Shown in pieces: positions 1 to 9,350 of a stretch of DNA of 64,000 nt (positions are counted from its first letter, which is position 1; each line of letters opens with the position of its first letter). Below the pieces are notes generated by a model. The model did not search any database, was not told where the DNA came from, and saw only the letters and a list, made by a program, of their open reading frames with translations. The stretch comes from Candidatus Pelagisphaera phototrophica. Its GTDB lineage: Bacteria > Verrucomicrobiota > Verrucomicrobiia > Opitutales > Opitutaceae. Location: contig NZ_CP076039.1 of assembly GCF_014529625.1 (NCBI RefSeq), positions 3,968,001-4,032,000 of the forward strand. The letters are read 5' to 3'. A program made the position numbers and the translations under genes.

Positions 1-90
1 CGATCTAACATTCTATACTCTTTATTCCCTCCCAGCTCCCGACGAAGACCGAAATATTTCCGACCTCCGATCAGACGCAGTCCGCTACCC

Positions 91-1329
91 ATGGGCACCC
101 TCTCCTCGCTCTTGGCATTGATCTTCGCCAATGCCCTTCCGAATCTGAATGCTGAGGAAGGGGCGGCGACAGCCTATGTTGATCCAATCAATGGGGGGCC
201 CGAGGGGGATGGTTCGTCCAAACGGCCCTGGCGCACACTTGAGGAAGTCATCAAAGCCGGTCTCCTGCCGCGACTCCCACCAGGCACGACTCTCAAGCTC
301 AGGGATGGCTACCACGGTCGCGCGAAGTTCTCCGGCAACAATCCTCGGCCCTTAACCATCGAGGCCGATGAGGGGGCGCGACCCCGGCTTGCCCGATTCG
401 AGATCGAAAAAGGGAGCGGCTGGATCATACGAGGTTTGGTGGTAAGCCCAACCTTTGCGAAAGAGGGGGAGCCTCCCTACAGAGGCACAATCCTGACGGT
501 CGGGGAGCGTGGCCCAGCCCAGAACATCGTAGTCGAGGACTGTTTTGTTCACGATGGACTGGAGTCCAAGGACTGGGGGCCGAAGAAGTGGATGAGCCTC
601 CACAACGGGATGTATCAGGGGAGACACGGGACGAAGCTGACGTTTCGTAATAACTTTGTCCTTAACACTCGCTTCGGAGTCCAACTGGCCTCCACTGAAT
701 CCCTCTTTCAAGGCAACGTGGTCAGCGACTTCTCGGGAGACGGCATACGCGTTATGCGCGATGGGATCACGTTGGAGAACAACGTCATCCGAAACGTCTA
801 TGTGGGCAGCGGTGACGGTGACCAGAACCACGATGATGCGATCCAGTGCTTCCTGTTCAATAAAGGAACCGGAACCGTCCGCAACATTACTTTACGAGGG
901 AACCTCATAGTCAATTGGTCGGACGATCAACAACCGCTCAAAGGTACCTGCCAGGCCATCGGCTTTTTCGACGGGCCCCTCGTGAATTTCCTCGTGGAAG
1001 ACAACGTCTGCCTTGTGAGCCACTACCACGGCGTATCTCTCTACGACGCCCAGAGTTCCAAGATTCTGAACAATGCCGTCATGACTCGGTGGGGAGGGAA
1101 GCTCCAACCCTGGGTCATGCTGGGGCAAAAGAAAAACCAAGCGATGAACAACCAAGTGCATGGTAATCTGGCCCATAGTTTCAATTTCAATGCCGACCCA
1201 AACGCCCGTGTATCGCAGAACAAGAGGGTCACGAAAAAAGCGTTCTATGCTCGCTATGATAAACTAGCCCAAAAGATCATCGAAAAATATGGCCAACACC
1301 ACGCTGCCGCCAACCGGGACCGCCTTTAA
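91..1329 (+). CDS. Secreted right-handed parallel beta-helix protein (pectate-lyase-like fold)
   Basis: The 412-residue product starts with a short hydrophobic leader (about residues 4-21, ending near LNAEE), so it is probably exported. From about residue 70 it shows the spaced N/V/I-rich turns of a right-handed beta-helix, such as NIVVEDCFVHDG, LENNVIRNVYVG, ITLRGNLIVNWS and LVEDNVCLVSH, roughly one coil per 22-28 residues. The N-terminal part (AYVDPINGG, DGSSKRPWRTLEEV) resembles the entry segment of secreted PbH1/parallel beta-helix proteins that bind or cleave polysaccharides. The GDQNHDDAIQ stretch is typical of beta-helix proteins with acidic clusters. No specific lyase or hydrolase family can be named from sequence alone. 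The ATG at 91 is the first in frame and no ribosome-binding site is obvious. The gene stands alone and is followed by a long decayed intergenic stretch. Confidence 0.8.
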   Translation: MGTLSSLLALIFANALPNLNAEEGAATAYVDPINGGPEGDGSSKRPWRTLEEVIKAGLLPRLPPGTTLKLRDGYHGRAKFSGNNPRPLTIEADEGARPRLARFEIEKGSGWIIRGLVVSPTFAKEGEPPYRGTILTVGERGPAQNIVVEDCFVHDGLESKDWGPKKWMSLHNGMYQGRHGTKLTFRNNFVLNTRFGVQLASTESLFQGNVVSDFSGDGIRVMRDGITLENNVIRNVYVGSGDGDQNHDDAIQCFLFNKGTGTVRNITLRGNLIVNWSDDQQPLKGTCQAIGFFDGPLVNFLVEDNVCLVSHYHGVSLYDAQSSKILNNAVMTRWGGKLQPWVMLGQKKNQAMNNQVHGNLAHSFNFNADPNARVSQNKRVTKKAFYARYDKLAQKIIEKYGQHHAAANRDRL

Positions 1330-2458
1330 CCCAGCCCTTTCGGCATTTTGGGATACTGGCGTCGGGGCCTTGAGAGCAGAGGCTGATGTGATTACTCCAA
1401 CTTTCGTCCTTGTTGATTTCCCAAACGGGGGTTTGCAGGCCGCAAAAAAAGCCCAAAAGCAGCAGCCTCGGGCATTTGGAAATAACGAACCCAACGAACT
1501 ACTCAGCAACCACTAGCCGCGGCGAGAGCCCCTTTCTCAACTGGTCCGATCTTGTCCGCAGTAGTGGTACTCATGGGGCTGAGTTCCCATATAAAGCGGT
1601 CACTGAAGTCGTCGATGTCGCTGGTGCATGTGACAATCGAAGTGCAACTTAATGTGCTGATCTAATTCCTGATCACGTCACTGTCGGTCGCTGTGGTGTT
1701 TTTGTCAGCGACTTCCTTGTTGAAGTCTTGATAGTCGATTCCCTTACGCTCGAATTGTACCTCCGGCCGCTTCTTTCATCATCGTCCGGACGATACCCTG
1801 GCACGAATCAGCATTCCATTATGTACTTCACTCATCCAGGCGGGCTGCCTAAGTTTAGTCAAATTGGCTAACGCTGAGACAATGACCCTTCAAACCACTA
1901 TCCCCAAAAGCTTACTAGTGGAAATCAAAATTATGTGGCAAAAAATCTTCGGCGGCTGGGAAGGGATTATTTAATGCAGTTGGAGTGCCATAAAGTGAGC
2001 TCAGGATAGTTGAGGTCTTCCAGCGACTACTGCTTCCACACCTCACTCTTTGCTGTAATTTTCACATTTCAAGATTGGTCGGGGTTCGGATCGAAAATGG
2101 GGTAGTTATTCCGTTCCGGGAATGCAGGGTGGTAATGGCAAATATTCTTGCCAATGCCGGTACTGCTTCCGGGGCTCTACTTTTGATCAGGTTTACGTTT
2201 TCAGAGGGATTAGCCAGGACGTCCACTAACTTCACCCTCTGTTTATTGGGGCAATGGATTTAGCCAATCGAATTGATATAGAGCTCGAACTCCGCTTGCA
2301 CCTTGCGGTCCTCGTTCCAGTTACTGATCCGAACCGCAATGAGGATACCAACGATAATCTATCAACACAATTGAATTTCCTATCAACCTTGCAAAGCCTC
2401 TCGAAATATCAGATAACGAGTATAGCTTTCTACGCAATAACCTCAAACGATCCGCCCT
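1330..2458. other. 1.1 kb gene-poor stretch with decayed minus-strand coding remnants
   Basis: No intact gene is convincing here. On the minus strand one frame between about 1760 and 1503 still reads like protein (QFERKGIDYQDFNKEVADK, then an amber codon, then CTSDIDDFSDRFIWELSP) and ends at TGA 1503-1505, but its family is not recognised. A second minus-strand remnant at 2062-2402 is annotated separately. The plus-strand reading frames here lack any recognisable motif. The stretch is most simply read as gene debris between the beta-helix gene and the glutamate-synthase-like gene. Confidence 0.5.
2062..2402 (-). pseudogene. Decayed DUF6090-like membrane protein remnant
   Basis: Reading the minus strand from about 2402, a degenerate frame gives RLIGNSIVLI. 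After a one-base shift it continues as IIVGILIAVRISNWNEDRK, then VQAEFELYINSIG, and stops at TAA 2260-2262. The core (VGILIAxxIxNWNExRK) is the hallmark N-terminal membrane helix plus NWNE motif of DUF6090 proteins, small single-helix membrane proteins of unknown function in Bacteroidetes and Verrucomicrobia. The same frame continues past the TAA as far as TGA 2062-2064 with protein-like content (KLVDVLANPSENVNLIKS), but this is only a fraction of a normal family member. The indel, the internal stop and the lost start mark it as a pseudogene. The family call rests on one short motif. Confidence 0.5.
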
Positions 2459-3994
2459 ATGCCAATGACTGGCAAACTTGTCGTAAACCTTCACAAGCTT
2501 TCCCGCTTCACCAATCTCGCGATTCCGATTTTGGCCGGACTGTTCTTCTTAGCTGGGCTCAGGATCTCGTTTTATTTTCACTTTCTCACCGTAGCCTTTA
2601 TTTTCCTAAGCTCTCTCAACGCCTTCTATCTGTTTGCCCAAAAAGGGCACGCTATTCTACGCAATTTCGGAATTCTGGGCCAAGGTCGGTATGTCCTTGA
2701 GAGCATTGGACCTGAGCTGAGACAGTATCTATATTTGAGCGACACTGAAGAACGGCCTTTTAACCGAAACGAGCGATCTGAAGTCTACCGCAAAGCCCAA
2801 AATATCAATTCCGCATCTTCTTTCGGGTCACAAAAGGATTTCGACTCCACCGAAGTAAAGATAAGGCACGCGATGTTTCCTATCCGAAAAGCCGAGCTAA
2901 AATCTGCCGGTGTCACCTTTGGGGAAGAACGCGGCTGTACTAATCCCTATACGTTAAAGCGCCCTTTCATTATTAGTGCCATGAGTTTTGGATCTCTCGG
3001 ACAGAGTGCAGTTCGGTCATTTGCTCGCGGGGCCAAGCTAGCAGGAACCTTGATGAATACCGGCGAAGGGGGCTACCCCAAGTACCACCTAGAGGAAGGC
3101 TGTGATCTGATTTTCCAAATGGGGACCGCGAAGTTCGGCGTGCGCACTGAAGATGGGCACCTCGAAGACCAGAAGCTTCGTGATCTCGCCAAAAAAGATT
3201 CAATCAAAATGATCGAAATCAAATTTTCTCAAGGAGCAAAACCGGGCAAGGGAGGTTTGCTGCCTAAAGAAAAGATTACCCCTGAAATCTCTGCCCTAAG
3301 AGGAGTCCCAATGGGAGAGAATGTCGTTTCACCCCCTAGCCATATTGAATGCGTGGATCTGGAAAGCAGCGTTAGGTTCATCCAACAGGTCCAAGAGACC
3401 TCTCAGCTCCCCGTCGGAATCAAGATGTGTATTGGAAACCCAGCCGAGTTTGAAGGACTCGTATCCGAAATGAAACGACAGGACGTATTTCCAGACTGGA
3501 TTACCATTGATGGAGCAGAGGGAGGCACTGGAGCAGCTCCCAAGGCATTTATGGATCGAGTTGGGCTTCCCCTTTTCCCTGCCCTGAAAAAAGTGGATGA
3601 CATCCTGACCGAGCATGATGTCCGCAATCGACTGAAGATCATAGCATCCGGCAAACTGGTGGGGGCCGGGCGCCAACTCATCGCTTTTTGTCTTGGAGCC
3701 GACGTGGTCGCCTCGGCCCGGGGATTCATGCTATCGATCGGCTGTATCCAAGCCATGCAATGCGGCAGCAATACCTGTCCGGTCGGCATCACGACTCATG
3801 ATCCGGAATTGGAGAGGGGTCTCGATATCGATTTAAAATCAAAACGAGTTGCCCACTATGTAGACAATCTGGAGCACGATTTGCAGGAGTTGCTCTGCGC
3901 AACGGGATGCCGTTCGGTTCAGGAACTTTCCTTCGAGCATCTGTACGTGCCCAAAGGCTCTACCCTGAATACCTTCCTTAGCAGCTCGAACTAG
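2459..3994 (+). CDS. Membrane-anchored FMN-binding glutamate synthase-family protein
   Basis: The 511-residue protein has two adjacent hydrophobic segments at the N-terminus (about residues 20-60), followed by a complete glutamate synthase central/FMN domain. Visible family motifs are the MNTGEGG and KFSQGAKPGKGG substrate/FMN loops, IDGAEGGTGAAP, the phosphate-binding ASGKLVGAGR region, and CIQAMQCGSNTCPVG. In that last motif the CX5CX4C spacing matches the cysteines that bind the 3Fe-4S cluster in GltB. No glutaminase domain is present, so this is the short GltS-like family whose physiological reaction is not settled; an FMN/Fe-S redox role at the membrane is an inference. The DoxX-like gene 20 bases downstream is co-directional and probably co-transcribed. 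The ATG at 2459 keeps both membrane segments. Confidence 0.85.
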   Translation: MPMTGKLVVNLHKLSRFTNLAIPILAGLFFLAGLRISFYFHFLTVAFIFLSSLNAFYLFAQKGHAILRNFGILGQGRYVLESIGPELRQYLYLSDTEERPFNRNERSEVYRKAQNINSASSFGSQKDFDSTEVKIRHAMFPIRKAELKSAGVTFGEERGCTNPYTLKRPFIISAMSFGSLGQSAVRSFARGAKLAGTLMNTGEGGYPKYHLEEGCDLIFQMGTAKFGVRTEDGHLEDQKLRDLAKKDSIKMIEIKFSQGAKPGKGGLLPKEKITPEISALRGVPMGENVVSPPSHIECVDLESSVRFIQQVQETSQLPVGIKMCIGNPAEFEGLVSEMKRQDVFPDWITIDGAEGGTGAAPKAFMDRVGLPLFPALKKVDDILTEHDVRNRLKIIASGKLVGAGRQLIAFCLGADVVASARGFMLSIGCIQAMQCGSNTCPVGITTHDPELERGLDIDLKSKRVAHYVDNLEHDLQELLCATGCRSVQELSFEHLYVPKGSTLNTFLSSSN

Positions 3995-4014
3995 CGATCA
4001 ATGCCTAACCTCCA

Positions 4015-4449
4015 ATGACTATCATGAACAATCGGTCTTCCTCTATCGTCTCATGGATCGCTCAAATTGTAGCGGTCATCATTATGGGCCAAACACTCTT
4101 CTTCAAATTCAGCGGCGCCTCTGAATCGGTGCAACTCTTCACAGAACTCGAAATGGAGCCCGAGGGGCGTGTTTTAATCGGCATTCTCGAACTCGTTGCC
4201 TGTATCCTGCTGCTAGTTCCTTCCAGCATTACGTTTGGAGCCATGCTGGGTTCTGGCCTGATGATGGGCGCGATCATCGGCCATTTCACCAAGCTTGGCT
4301 GGGAAGGCGAGCGCTTTCAGTTCGGCATGCTCGCAGTGGTCGTACTTGTCGCCTGTTCAATCATCTTGTTGATCCGAAGGCATACCATTCCCCTGCTCGG
4401 CTACGCACTCTATGAACGAGGATCATCTAACCAGACGGACGGGGATTAG
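4015..4449 (+). CDS. DoxX-like four-helix membrane protein
   Basis: The 144-residue protein has four hydrophobic segments (about residues 11-30, 50-70, 72-92 and 100-121). It carries the DoxX-type layout: a first helix ending in FFKFSGASES, then an E-rich loop with MEPEGR leading into the second helix, then a glycine-rich third helix with GAMLGSGLMMGAIIGH. DoxX-like proteins are integral membrane proteins often next to redox enzymes; their exact activity is unclear. It lies 20 bases after the FMN glutamate-synthase-like gene on the same strand, so the two probably form a small operon. The start at 4015 has an in-frame alternative ATG nine bases later. The C-terminal tail (GSSNQTDGD) is polar and likely cytoplasmic. 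Confidence 0.7.
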   Translation: MTIMNNRSSSIVSWIAQIVAVIIMGQTLFFKFSGASESVQLFTELEMEPEGRVLIGILELVACILLLVPSSITFGAMLGSGLMMGAIIGHFTKLGWEGERFQFGMLAVVVLVACSIILLIRRHTIPLLGYALYERGSSNQTDGD

Positions 4450-4623
4450 TTCTTTTTGTCTGTTTTCTGAAGCATTTCAGGAGACAGTGCCCATTCCGGT
4501 GAGCATAGATTTCACTTCCCATTAGAAATTGAATATCAGGGCCTTACATTTCCATTAAAAGGGTCTCAGCCTCGATTAAAAATACCTTTTTCAGTAAATT
4601 ATAAGAAAATGATGTTTTTTTGA

Positions 4624-5406
4624 ATGCTTCGACCGGAAACGCATCTAATCCCCACGATGCGGAATTCTCGAGGCAACTATACCTTGGACCAGCTTCTAAA
4701 AGTGAAGCGCGCAGAAAATCCGTCTCCTGCTTTCTGGAACCGGTTTGAAAACAATCTCCGAATAAAACAGAGACGGCTTCTCCAACTGCAGCCGGTAGAG
4801 GATCTCGGAGCAGGAGTAAGCGGATGGCCGCGATTTCGGAACTTTGGTCTACTTTGTGGAGCGGCCACATCCTGCGGGGTAGTTGGTTTCTTGGTTATGC
4901 AAATGCTAAACCCAGCATACGTCGCTAATGCGGTTAAAGAACCTTTACCTTCTCAAGAAATCATGGTGGCTGAAATGGAAAGTCCGGCCAATCTCATCGA
5001 GCCTGAAACTCATGGGCCTGTGTTTTTTGAAGTGGCGCGTGCCGAAGTTGCCCTTTCCAACATTCCAGAGAACACCGACACCCCCATTCAAACCACTGCG
5101 TTGGCATACGCAAAATCGATTCCCGCATCACCCCTCCTGGACGCCTATGTTCTTGAAATCGAGACCCCTTACCAATCGATCAATATCGACGATACCATCG
5201 CCTTCAATGCTAATGAAAACATCACTTCTCGTCTAATGGAAAAGTATATACATCCCCTCAGTGACCGGGGCTGGAAATTTACTCAGTTCGCATCCCACCA
5301 GTCCGTTCCGCTCAATCGAGTGTCTGCCATGGCCTTCGATTCAAGGCTTTTTGACAGCGATTCCAGAAGCGATGTCAAATGGAACGCTTTGACCCTTAGG
5401 TTTTAG
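4624..5406 (+). CDS. Hypothetical single-span membrane protein with charged N-terminal domain
   Basis: This 260-residue protein is not assigned to a family. Its first 60 residues contain a pattern seen in verrucomicrobial hypotheticals (YTLDQLLKVKRAENPSPAFW, then NRFENNLRIKQRRLLQ). One membrane segment follows at about residues 78-98 (FGLLCGAATSCGVVGFLVMQ), and the rest is a soluble, presumably periplasmic domain of about 160 residues without recognisable motifs. The layout of a short basic cytoplasmic segment, one helix and a periplasmic domain resembles membrane anti-sigma or FecR-like proteins, but there is no sigma factor gene next door, so that is only a possibility. Two starts are plausible: ATG 4624 and ATG 4657. 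The later one gives an N-terminus closer to the conserved segment. Confidence 0.55.
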   Translation: MLRPETHLIPTMRNSRGNYTLDQLLKVKRAENPSPAFWNRFENNLRIKQRRLLQLQPVEDLGAGVSGWPRFRNFGLLCGAATSCGVVGFLVMQMLNPAYVANAVKEPLPSQEIMVAEMESPANLIEPETHGPVFFEVARAEVALSNIPENTDTPIQTTALAYAKSIPASPLLDAYVLEIETPYQSINIDDTIAFNANENITSRLMEKYIHPLSDRGWKFTQFASHQSVPLNRVSAMAFDSRLFDSDSRSDVKWNALTLRF

Positions 5407-5543
5407 ACGAGCTTCGACTGACAGATGGTGGTTTCAGAAATATTGAGACCACAATAAAAAGGGTTCATTGCTTATTCCGAGTCCGTGGCTCTTTCCCGGC
5501 TTGCGTTCTAGCTCTCGAAATGTCGATTTACTACGCATTCGCC

Positions 5544-6713
5544 ATGAACTTCGCCGCCCGAATCCAAAACCTCAAATCAGAAGGCGCCTATCGAGTGATG
5601 GGACTGGCTCAAGCCCTCGAGAAGGGAGGCCGCGACATCGTTCATCTGGAAATCGGACAACCTGATTTCAGTACCTTCCCGCCAATCGCTGAGGAAGGAA
5701 AGAGAGCCATCGACGCGGGCTTCACCCGATACAACCCTTCCGAAGGATACGCAGACCTGCGAGAGGCGATCGCGAACTACTCGAAAACCAGAGGGATCCA
5801 TGCAAGCCCTTCGCAGGTGGTAGTCGGGCCCGGAGCCAAACCCGTTCTCTTGTTCCCGTTACTTGCGCTTCTCGAAAAAGGGGACGAGGTTCTTTTCCCG
5901 GATCCCGGATTTCCTTCCTACCCTGCCGATATTGAAATAGCCGGTGGAGTACCGGTTTCAGTACCACTGGTAGAGGCCAACAGTTTCTCTTTCGACTTGG
6001 ACGAACTCGAAAGTCGTATCACTGAAAAAACGAAAATTCTGATACTTAATTCTCCCGCCAATCCCACTGGTGGAGTCATCTCGAAGGCCGATTTAATGGC
6101 AATCGCCGCCCTCGCTAAGAAACACGACTTCTGGGTGCTGAGCGATGAAATCTACTCACGCCTTGTCTACAGTGATTCCCCTGCGGACAGTATCTATGCA
6201 CTGGAAGGCATGAGCGAGCGTACCCTAATTGTAGACGGGTTTTCCAAATCCTATGCCATGACCGGATGGCGGCTCGGCTACGCGATCATGCCCGAAGCCC
6301 TCGCGGAAAAAGTGTCGCTTTTGCTTACGCATGCAGTCGGCTGCACGGCTGGATTCACGCAACGAGCGGGCATCGTTGCGATTCAACAGTGCGACGAAGC
6401 GGTATCCGATATCGTGAAGACCTATCAGCAAAGGCGCAATGAATTCGTGCGCGGACTCAATCAGATTGACGGATTTAACTGCCGCCTTCCTGAAGGCGCT
6501 TTCTACGCATTTCCCAACGTTTCCGAAGTTGGAATACCTTCGCCGGTTTTGGCGGAGAGACTGCTAAATGAGGGGGGGGTCGCCTGCGTCTCAGGAACGG
6601 ATTTTGGGATCAATGGCGAAGGCTATCTCCGATTTAGCTACGCCGCGTCTAGAGAACAGCTGGCGAGAGCGGTCGACCGAATTGGGTCATTTGTTTCAAA
6701 ACTGAATAAGTAA
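5544..6713 (+). CDS. PLP-dependent class I/II aminotransferase
   Basis: This is a fold-type I aminotransferase of about 389 residues. Visible landmarks are the LEIGQPDFSTFP substrate/PLP loop, VVGPGAKPVLLF, the NPTGG(V) asparagine that contacts PLP, LSDEIYSRLVY with the cofactor-binding Asp and Tyr, and GFSKSYAMTGWRLGY with the Schiff-base lysine in SKxxxMTGWR. The C-terminus carries YLRFSYAASREQL with the substrate-carboxylate Arg. The closest group is aspartate/aromatic aminotransferase-like enzymes; the substrate cannot be fixed from sequence. ATG 5544 (MNFAARIQNLKSEG) matches the usual family N-terminus, while the upstream in-frame ATG at 5520 adds eight residues. It stands alone, with a minus-strand pseudogene downstream. 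Confidence 0.87.
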   Translation: MNFAARIQNLKSEGAYRVMGLAQALEKGGRDIVHLEIGQPDFSTFPPIAEEGKRAIDAGFTRYNPSEGYADLREAIANYSKTRGIHASPSQVVVGPGAKPVLLFPLLALLEKGDEVLFPDPGFPSYPADIEIAGGVPVSVPLVEANSFSFDLDELESRITEKTKILILNSPANPTGGVISKADLMAIAALAKKHDFWVLSDEIYSRLVYSDSPADSIYALEGMSERTLIVDGFSKSYAMTGWRLGYAIMPEALAEKVSLLLTHAVGCTAGFTQRAGIVAIQQCDEAVSDIVKTYQQRRNEFVRGLNQIDGFNCRLPEGAFYAFPNVSEVGIPSPVLAERLLNEGGVACVSGTDFGINGEGYLRFSYAASREQLARAVDRIGSFVSKLNK

Positions 6714-6724
6714 CCGAATTGGAA

Positions 6725-7426
6725 CTACGCCAAAACCCAAGGAACAGGGTATATCTCAAACAGGCCCACGCCTTTATGATCGGTCACTGTATCCAAAACA
6801 CATGTATAGAGACCTGGTGGTAATACTGCAACCATCGCTGAATCATTCGACCCCAACTTGAGATCGAAAGCACCCACTTGGCTCGATAGATCAATAACCT
6901 CCCCGACCTGGCCACCCATGTCTCATTCGATGCGATCAGAGTTCCCTCAATATTATACAAAGTAATTCTAGGTTTTTCTAAAACCGCTTCCACACCCAGT
7001 TCTTTCAAGCCCGTAGCCGATGATGCTCTAATTTTTCCTCCAACGAGAATAGGGAACCTCATCGCTGTATGACGAACGATCCTTCTCAACTGATATCTAT
7101 TTCCATCAGGGGACCCTTCCGTCCGCCTGCTCGACAAAACCAGTGCATCTTCCCAGCGGCCAACCGCCTTGATTTTGATGGGCATCGCTCGATTCTCGAG
7201 ACAATCCATCGATCTCTGGATTTTGAGTGAGAACCTCGTCTACCGATTCTTGTATGAGACCAAACTTACCCGCCTTATTGTGATCCGTCGTGCTAGACTC
7301 TCGAGTTGATTCACACAGCCAAACGGCTACGATTGCCGCTAACAGAATTCCCGAAATTTTGACTGGCTGACTTGAATTCACTATCGCCCTAGACAATCGA
7401 CGTTTTTCAAAAGATCGAATTGCCAT
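6725..7426 (-). pseudogene. Frameshifted secreted protein with verrucomicrobial C-terminal beta domain
   Basis: Three minus-strand frames join into one degraded gene. Frame one (7426-7106) begins MAIRSFEKRRL with a hydrophobic anchor (KISGILLAAIVAVWL). Frame two (7209-6784) carries KELGVEAVLEKPRITLYN and EGTLIASNETW. Frame three (6919-6725) continues GGQVGEVIDLSSQVGAF, LKLGSNDSAMVAVLPPGLYT and GVGLFEIYPV. Together the last two reproduce the C-terminal repeat domain common in Opitutae secreted proteins (G-x-L-x-x-P-x-x-x-L-Y, IAxNDxW, QVGAFxLxxGSxDAALLxxLxPGxYT, GVxLVEVYEV). The shift between frames two and three falls just after NETW (about 6915). At least two frameshifts make a functional product unlikely. 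It precedes the TPR gene in the reverse direction without a shared operon signal. Confidence 0.68.
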
Positions 7427-7592
7427 CCTATCTATCGGGCTAACGCCGACTAATTTTAGCTAGACTCGCAACAACGACCCTAGGCTTAATGTAAACCCGA
7501 GTAAACGAACCATAAATCGGCCTCCAACTAAATAATGTGCAGCCGCTTGAGGCATAATCTAACGATCGAGGCCTTTACTGCGAAAGTTGAGC

Positions 7593-8753
7593 CTATTCTT
7601 CGTCTCTATCCATTTCATTTAGAATACGCTCCGACGCCTTGAAGGCTTCCGAATTATCCCGACGTTTCACTTTAGCAAATTCCACCCTCGCCTCTCCCCT
7701 TCGACCTAGATGCAGGATCGCATTCGCATACAGCATCTGCGCCCAGGCGCGTAGTTCCTTCTCCGACGGTTCAACGGTTTCCAACAATACGCTTCCCTTC
7801 TCAAGTGCGATCTCCGGCTTTTCCAGTTGAATGGCCACGTTGCCCGAGTGAAGCATCACCCAATCCCGCATTTCCCCTATGTAACTGATTTCGGGAATCG
7901 ACAGGATGTACTGGTACCCTTCGAACGCTTCCTTAAATCGCTCCGTTTTGCGATCCAGATCGGCCCGCATTGCGAGGGCGTCTACGTTTCGAGGAAATCG
8001 CTCAATGAAGCGATCCAGAATTTCTCTAGCCGCCTCTTTATCCTCTAACAACACCCATTGAACGCTAATTTGATAATACAGACTTTCATATCGGGTCAGG
8101 AACCCTTTCGTCTCCGAGTCTTTCAGCTGCTGTAGACCGAGCTCCATGTCGCCGGAAAACCGCAAAAGGGCCGCGAGCGGCTTGAGGTATGAAGGTGTTT
8201 TGTCCAGAAAGCAATTCGCTACACCCAGAGGCATTTTCGCGTCATGGAAATCTGGATGCTCTTTCAGAATCGCTTTCAAATGTCCCAAACCTGAAGTCGC
8301 CTTGAAAAACCCACTGAACCAACGCCGATGGTCAATGTAGTAACGGGCCAAATTGAGCTCGCACATCCCCAGAACATAGCGAGCTTCATGATCCTGAGGG
8401 TTTCGATTATAGTAGTTCTTTGCTGCTTCGATTGCGAGGTCAGACGCCTCTTGAAACTGCTCGGAGATTTCCGTATCAGATCCTTCGGCATAATCGTCGA
8501 GCCGAAAGAGCCGGGCGGCCTTCAAACAGAGTCCCAATGGCGATTCAGGGAAGTCTACAATGATCTGCTCAATCAACTTCGGCGTTCTCAGGTCGAGATT
8601 ATAGCCCAATTCCATTACCTCTTCGACCACCTCTCGGGGAACCCCCAAAAAATCCTCCGCACAAAGTGAACTGGTGAATGAAATGGCTTCCCAGAAAAGG
8701 ATCACCATGAGGCATTGTCTTCCCCTGAACCTCATTTTTCTCAACCGAATCAA
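7593..8753 (-). CDS. Exported tetratricopeptide-repeat protein
   Basis: The 386-residue product starts with basic residues and a hydrophobic stretch ending SSLCAED, a plausible signal peptide of about 32 residues. The remainder is almost all helical. TPR-like pairs are recognisable at HEARYVLGMCELNLARYY, then ESLYYQISVQWVLLEDKEAA, then NVDALAMRADLDRKTERF and ELRAWAQMLYANAILHLGR. This points to a periplasmic or outer-membrane associated scaffold for protein-protein contacts; no enzymatic motif is seen. Its start codon overlaps the stop of the upstream gene (ATGA at 8750-8753), so the two are translationally coupled. The product is otherwise uncharacterised. Confidence 0.72.
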   Translation of the reverse strand: MIRLRKMRFRGRQCLMVILFWEAISFTSSLCAEDFLGVPREVVEEVMELGYNLDLRTPKLIEQIIVDFPESPLGLCLKAARLFRLDDYAEGSDTEISEQFQEASDLAIEAAKNYYNRNPQDHEARYVLGMCELNLARYYIDHRRWFSGFFKATSGLGHLKAILKEHPDFHDAKMPLGVANCFLDKTPSYLKPLAALLRFSGDMELGLQQLKDSETKGFLTRYESLYYQISVQWVLLEDKEAAREILDRFIERFPRNVDALAMRADLDRKTERFKEAFEGYQYILSIPEISYIGEMRDWVMLHSGNVAIQLEKPEIALEKGSVLLETVEPSEKELRAWAQMLYANAILHLGRRGEARVEFAKVKRRDNSEAFKASERILNEMDRDEE

Positions 8754-9166
8754 AAGGAGCCGCCCCCCTTTTGCGCCCTTTCATTCTCCTGGATGAGCCA
8801 CTGTAAGGAAACTGCCTCCATTATGCTATATTCATCTTTCAAGGGCCCATACTTCTCGAAGAGATAAACGATCAGCGAAAGCATCTGAGGTCGATGCACG
8901 ATTATCAACATCTGATTTCCACCTTGGATCGATTCGTCGACCCCATCGCCCATGAACAAATTCACCGCATCGAAGGCAGAACAAGCCGACTTCCCCGCAT
9001 TATCGAAATGATCTTCGTAGCGACAGTGCGGTTCAACGTAGCAGCGAACCAACTCGTGAGGATCGTTGAATATGTCGCTCAGCATACTAATGGAGCCGGA
9101 ATGCTTTCGCTCCGTCTTCAATAGCGCATCCTCCAATGGCCCAAGCCAATCCGATGAGATATACAT
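8750..9166 (-). CDS. Hypothetical protein coupled to the TPR gene
   Basis: The 138-residue soluble protein has no signal peptide or membrane segment. Its most distinctive stretch is acidic and histidine/cysteine bearing (VRCYVEPHCRYEDHFDNAGK), followed by a mixed helical C-terminus (MLIIVHRPQMLSLIVYLFEK). I do not recognise a family. The frame is intact from ATG 9166 and ends in an ATGA overlap with the TPR gene, which is good evidence that it is real and acts with that protein. Both genes run away from the pyrH region. Confidence 0.55.
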   Translation of the reverse strand: MYISSDWLGPLEDALLKTERKHSGSISMLSDIFNDPHELVRCYVEPHCRYEDHFDNAGKSACSAFDAVNLFMGDGVDESIQGGNQMLIIVHRPQMLSLIVYLFEKYGPLKDEYSIMEAVSLQWLIQENERAQKGGGSF

Positions 9167-9350
9167 GTAGGTTCTTCCTGATACTGAGTTTGTCGAGACA
9201 GCCTCTCGAAACCCTGTCTAGTTAAATCTTTCGGCTAATCAAAGAAGAAATGAAACGGTTATGAATTGCGGTTCGATTTCGAAATATTTCGTGATTTAAA
9301 GTGCAAGAATCACCGACCGCGTCCAACCCGCAGAGGTTAGTTCACCGAGC

